DNA of 64,000 bases, from positions 1 through 64,000 of the forward strand of contig JAUMYZ010000010.1 in the NCBI GenBank assembly GCA_030528385.1, in the 5' to 3' direction. This stretch comes from Moraxella sp. (lineage in GTDB: Bacteria > Pseudomonadota > Gammaproteobacteria > Pseudomonadales > Moraxellaceae). Shown one piece after another: positions 58,245-64,000 of the stretch (position 1 is its first letter; every line of letters starts with the position of its first letter). The position numbers were made by a program, and so were the translations under genes. The notes beneath the pieces were generated by a model. It was not told where the DNA came from. It saw nothing but the letters and a program-made list of their open reading frames with translations, and made no database searches.

Positions 58245-59243
58245 CTATTGGGACACCAATAAAGTCAGTAAATGCGCGCTCCACGCTTGCCAATCATTGG
58301 CATGCTGACTTTGCTTGGACACAATCATCTCCAGTCTATTGTCCAAGCCTTCGCCAATGTCAGCCATCGCCATGTTGGTGGGCGTCATATTGACACTTAG
58401 CCACCCAGATGATGTGTGTATCACGCCTTTGATGCGCTCATATCCCACCAAAGAAAGCAGCCAATTTTGTGTTTTGTGCTCATCAAATGTCCAAAATGCT
58501 GGCAGACGCCACCCACCCACCACATAATCGCCCACACATTCATGGTAATGATAAGGCAGTGGTTGCTCATCATCTGGATTGTCTTGACGTTCGGTATCGG
58601 TGATGGTCAGTGGCACATACACCAATGCAGTGCTGCTGGCTTGTCGCTTGGCAAAGAGCACATCAAGCGCTTGGGCAACTTGCTCAAACTCAATGATGAC
58701 CGCTTGATGGTTGAATTGCCGTATCCAAATGCACAGCTGTTGACATTCATCTGTAGATAAAGATTGGCTTTGGTTTAGCACCACCACATCGGCATATTTA
58801 ACATGCGCCTGATAAGCAACGTGCTGGCGATATTTTGGCTGCTGCCATTGTCGGGCATTTACCACACAAATGACCGCCCCAAGCGCCAAACTGCTTTGCC
58901 AATGGGCAGCGCCAAACTGCTCAAGCAGCTCTTTGGCATGGGACAATCCTGTTGGCTCAATCAACAGCCGCTCAACCTGTTGTGATAACAGGCGCACCAC
59001 CGCCACCTGCATGGGCAGCTGGCTGCTACAACAAATACAGCCACCGCTGACTTCTTTGACAAAGACGCCATCTTGACCGTCAATGAGTGCAGTGTCTACG
59101 CCAATTTTACCAAATTCATTGATAAGCAGTGCCCATTTTTGTGTAGGGGGTTTGTGCATCAACAAAGCATTAAGCAACGTGGTTTTGCCAGCGCCCAAAA
59201 AGCCTGTTATCAGCGTGGTCGGGGTTTGTTTAATCGGTTTCAT
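58245..59243 (-). CDS. CobW/YjiA-family GTPase (G3E metallochaperone)
   Basis: A 332-residue P-loop GTPase of the G3E class. Walker A ITGFLGAGKTTLL is near residue 12. The metal-binding CxCC is in EVSGGCICCSSQLP near 64. GAVICVVNA and ADVVVLNQSQ near 126-160 are G-domain motifs (NQSQ replaces NKxD). A CobW C-terminal domain follows (WRLPAFWTFDEHKTQNWL). Members deliver Zn2+ or Co2+ to client proteins; the client here is unknown. Confidence 0.88.
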   Translation of the reverse strand: MKPIKQTPTTLITGFLGAGKTTLLNALLMHKPPTQKWALLINEFGKIGVDTALIDGQDGVFVKEVSGGCICCSSQLPMQVAVVRLLSQQVERLLIEPTGLSHAKELLEQFGAAHWQSSLALGAVICVVNARQWQQPKYRQHVAYQAHVKYADVVVLNQSQSLSTDECQQLCIWIRQFNHQAVIIEFEQVAQALDVLFAKRQASSTALVYVPLTITDTERQDNPDDEQPLPYHYHECVGDYVVGGWRLPAFWTFDEHKTQNWLLSLVGYERIKGVIHTSSGWLSVNMTPTNMAMADIGEGLDNRLEMIVSKQSQHANDWQAWSAHLLTLLVSQ

Positions 59244-59326
59244 TCACACGGCGCCAAATATGTTACTGTATAACAAAATTATGCCAAAGCCCATAAAAAC
59301 CCCACCATTGGGCAGGGCATTTTGGC

Positions 59327-60886
59327 TCATTCCCACTCAATGGTCGCAGGCGGTTTGCTTGACACATCATAGACCACCCGTGAGACATCTTTAATCTCAT
59401 TCATAATACGCGTGGAGATTTTGTCCACAAGCTCATAAGGCAAGTGAGCAAAGCGAGCGGTCATAAAATCCACCGTTTCCACCGCCCGCAAAGCAATCAC
59501 CCACGCATACCGCCGTGCGTCCCCCACCACACCCACCGATTTGACAGGGCAAAACACCGCAAAGGCTTGGGCGGTCTTGTCATACCAACCGCTGGCACGC
59601 AGCTCCTGCATAAAAATGTCGTCCGCCAAGCGTAAAATATCGGCGTATTCTTTTTTAATCTCGCCCAAAATGCGTACGCCCAAGCCCGGCCCTGGAAAAG
59701 GGTGGCGATAAATCATCTGGTGGGGAATGCCCAGTGCCACGCCCAGTTTACGCACTTCGTCTTTGAACAAATCACGCAGCGGCTCCACCAATTCAAACGC
59801 CAAATCATCAGGCAAACCGCCGACATTGTGGTGCGATTTGATGACATGGGCTTTGCCATTTTTGGTTTTGGCAGATTCAATGACATCAGGATAAATCGTC
59901 CCTTGTGCCAAAAATTGAATGCCATCCAATTTGCGAGCTTCTTCGCTAAACACTTCAATAAATTCTCGTCCGATGATTTTGCGTTTATCTTCTGGGTCGG
60001 TTACGCCTGCCAAAGCGGTCAAAAAGCGGTCTTCGGCATCGGCACGAATCACACGAATGCCCATGTTTTCGCTAAACATTTGCATAACTTGGTCGCCTTC
60101 GTTAAGGCGCAGTAAGCCATTGTCCACAAATACACAAGTGAGCTTATCGCCAATGGCACGGTGAAGCAGCGCTGCCACCACCGAACTGTCCACACCGCCT
60201 GACAAGCCAAGTAGCACCTTGTTATCGCCGATTTGCTCTTTTAATTGGGCGATACGCATCTCAATGATGTTCTCAGAATTCCACGCATTGCCACAGCCAC
60301 AGATGATATGCACAAAGTTAGAAATCAGCGCCACACCCTTGGCGGTGTGGGTAACTTCTGGGTGAAACTGCACGCCATAAAATTGACGAACTTCATCGCT
60401 TGCTGACGCAAAAGGGCAGCTGGGCGTGCTTGATGTGGCGCTAAAACCCTGTGGCAACTGGGTAACTTTGTCGCCATGGCTCATCCACACTTGCGATTGA
60501 TTGTGCTCATCGGCGATTTTAGAAAGCAAGCGGTCTTGGTGGGTGATGTCAATTTTGGCATAACCAAACTCATGTACGTCGCCTGCTGCCACCTTGCCAC
60601 CGAGCTGTTCTGCCATGGTCTGAAAGCCATAACAAATGCCAAGCACAGGCACGCCCAGCTCAAAGACAATCTGGGGAGCTCGTGGGCTGCCTGCTTCGTG
60701 GACACTTTCAGGACCGCCTGATAGGATAATGCCGTTGGGGCGAAAGGCTTTGATGTCGTCATCTGTCATGTCAAAGGCGTGCATTTCAGAGTACACGCCC
60801 GCTTCACGCACACGCCGAGCGATGAGCTGGCTGTACTGCGAACCAAAATCTAGAATCAGGATACGGTCTTGGGTAATGTTGGTCAT
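59327..60886 (-). CDS. guaA: GMP synthase (glutamine-hydrolysing)
   Basis: GuaA (519 residues) amidates XMP to GMP. The glutaminase domain has the nucleophile Cys in [18 protein letters not shown] near 85 and [12 protein letters not shown] near 170. The ATP-PPase domain has the P-loop [18 protein letters not shown] near 228. The C-terminus ends KPPATIEWE as in the family. Typical length. Confidence 0.98.
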   Translation of the reverse strand: MTNITQDRILILDFGSQYSQLIARRVREAGVYSEMHAFDMTDDDIKAFRPNGIILSGGPESVHEAGSPRAPQIVFELGVPVLGICYGFQTMAEQLGGKVAAGDVHEFGYAKIDITHQDRLLSKIADEHNQSQVWMSHGDKVTQLPQGFSATSSTPSCPFASASDEVRQFYGVQFHPEVTHTAKGVALISNFVHIICGCGNAWNSENIIEMRIAQLKEQIGDNKVLLGLSGGVDSSVVAALLHRAIGDKLTCVFVDNGLLRLNEGDQVMQMFSENMGIRVIRADAEDRFLTALAGVTDPEDKRKIIGREFIEVFSEEARKLDGIQFLAQGTIYPDVIESAKTKNGKAHVIKSHHNVGGLPDDLAFELVEPLRDLFKDEVRKLGVALGIPHQMIYRHPFPGPGLGVRILGEIKKEYADILRLADDIFMQELRASGWYDKTAQAFAVFCPVKSVGVVGDARRYAWVIALRAVETVDFMTARFAHLPYELVDKISTRIMNEIKDVSRVVYDVSSKPPATIEWE

Positions 60887-61105
60887 AACTTGCCTTTTAA
60901 AAAGTCAGAAAAATCTGGCGGATATTTTAGCATTTTTATGGACAGATGGCGTCCACAACATGCGTTGGAGCAACACCCAATCCCCACTTAGTGCCAAACA
61001 AAACCATCACGATGTCTGTCACAGCAGCGATAAATCGCCCATAAAGTTCTTGTGCACCTTCTGCGCCACAAACAAATTGTCAGTACCGCCGCCACTTTAG
61101 GGGCA

Positions 61106-63556
<2,451 letters not shown>

Positions 63557-63610
63557 TCATTGATTATTGTTGGCAAAGCTCGCAAATGAAACGCGACCAA
63601 AAAGCCGTTT

Positions 63611-63616
63611 ATTATA
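63611..63616 (-). promoter_or_regulatory. Extended -10 promoter of gyrB
   Basis: Minus-strand TGCTATAAT is a perfect extended -10 about 70 bases before gyrB. No good -35 lies at standard spacing. Confidence 0.6.
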
Positions 63617-63658
63617 GCATTTTAAGACAAAAAAAGCACGTTTGCTTATCCAGCTGTA

Positions 63659-63674
63659 TGTTTCACATGAAACC
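63659..63674. promoter_or_regulatory. parS-like ParB-binding site
   Basis: TGTTTCACATGAAACC matches the parS consensus TGTTTCACGTGAAACA at 14 of 16 positions, differing in one base of the central CACGTG and in the last base. The outer arms GTTTCA/TGAAAC form a perfect inverted repeat. The site lies between recF and gyrB, near the presumed origin. The central mismatch makes binding uncertain. Confidence 0.45.
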
Positions 63675-63745
63675 TATTTGGTTTTTGATGGCTGCGTTTT
63701 TGCAGAGCTTGAGCACCAATCACAAGGCATCAAATAAGCAATCCA

Positions 63746-64000
63746 TCACTCCAGCAACCCGCCGTCGCCAAGCCACAGCAACTGATAATCCCTGCCGTCC
63801 AAACATTTGTTGGCGATTTTTTGTTGGACAAGGCTGTCCAGCTGTGGGTTTAGGCTGGTCATAAACAATTGGCATGGCAAAGACAACAGCGTCTCCAACA
63901 AAACATCAATCGCCTTGTTGTCCAGCTCGGCATCAATGTCATCAATCAACACAACTGGCACAACGCCCCAAGACAGACGACTGCACAACAGCTGCAGTTG
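63746..64000 (-). CDS. recF: RecF, C-terminal end (partial)
   Basis: Only the last 84 codons are in the window; the gene continues past the right edge. PVVLIDDIDAELD is the RecF Walker B motif, followed by the typical LPCQLFMTSL end region. RecF loads RecA at gapped DNA. The frame stays open to the last base, so the gene is cut by the window, not truncated. Confidence 0.85.
   Translation of the reverse strand, partial: QLQLLCSRLSWGVVPVVLIDDIDAELDNKAIDVLLETLLSLPCQLFMTSLNPQLDSLVQQKIANKCLDGRDYQLLWLGDGGLLE

Overview
The window looks like a chromosomal segment of a gammaproteobacterium of the family Moraxellaceae (Moraxella-like). The evidence is moderate-to-low G+C, S10-spc-alpha ribosomal operons in gammaproteobacterial gene order, a type A RNase P RNA, mreBCD-maf-rng, and gyrB followed by recF. 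The genus is an inference from gene content and style; no search was run. recF-gyrB at the right end suggests that this end lies near the replication origin.

Layout. (1) 50-652: a YciO/Sua5-like protein. (2) 706-14426, minus strand: a compact ribosomal block in transcription order rpsJ-rplC-D-W-B-rpsS-rplV-rpsC-rplP-rpmC-rpsQ (S10), rplN-X-E-rpsN-H-rplF-R-rpsE-rpmD-rplO-secY-rpmJ (spc), rpsM-K-D-rpoA-rplQ (alpha). A good sigma70 promoter can be read upstream of each of the three units, with hairpins in the leaders. (3) 14739-19278, minus: RNase G, Maf, MreD, MreC, MreB. (4) 19612-25115, plus: gatC, gatA and gatB, not contiguous but separated by a secreted hypothetical protein, a decayed PIN-toxin/antitoxin pair, a YhhY-like acetyltransferase and a small membrane protein. 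(5) 25278-30891, accessory: WG-repeat protein, membrane protein, GNAT, tRNA-Pro(GGG), an eroded integrase/VapC remnant, a Fic adenylyltransferase behind three repeated dyads, RNase P RNA and an XRE regulator. (6) 31460-37954, minus: a tellurium-resistance-type (Ter) stress cluster with four TerD-family proteins or fusions (one fused to a trypsin-like protease, one to a von Willebrand A domain), an AIM24-like protein and a TerC/DUF475 membrane protein. (7) 38050-39576: YfhL-type ferredoxin, coaD, a methyltransferase. (8) 39662-55481: a complete phenylacetate degradation cluster, paaABCDEFGHJKXY rightward and paaZ plus an MHS-family transporter leftward, with an AEC transporter downstream of paaY. 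paaI is absent. (9) 55992-64000: a pterin dehydratase-like protein, pabC, an RluA-type pseudouridine synthase, a CobW-type GTPase, guaA, gyrB and the 3' end of recF.

How the parts work together. PaaK activates phenylacetate to its CoA thioester, PaaABCE epoxidises it with PaaD as helper, PaaG and PaaZ isomerise and open the ring, and PaaF, PaaH and PaaJ beta-oxidise the product. PaaX is the expected repressor, and a TGATAC-N27-GTATCT dyad overlaps the paaA promoter. The Ter proteins probably form a membrane-linked Ca2+-binding stress complex. The most notable observations are the TerD-protease fusion, the fic dyads, the remnants beside tRNA-Pro, the inactivated PIN toxin beside an intact antitoxin, the PaaX-like dyad and a parS-like 16-mer between recF and gyrB. 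No CRISPR array, insertion sequence or prophage was seen.
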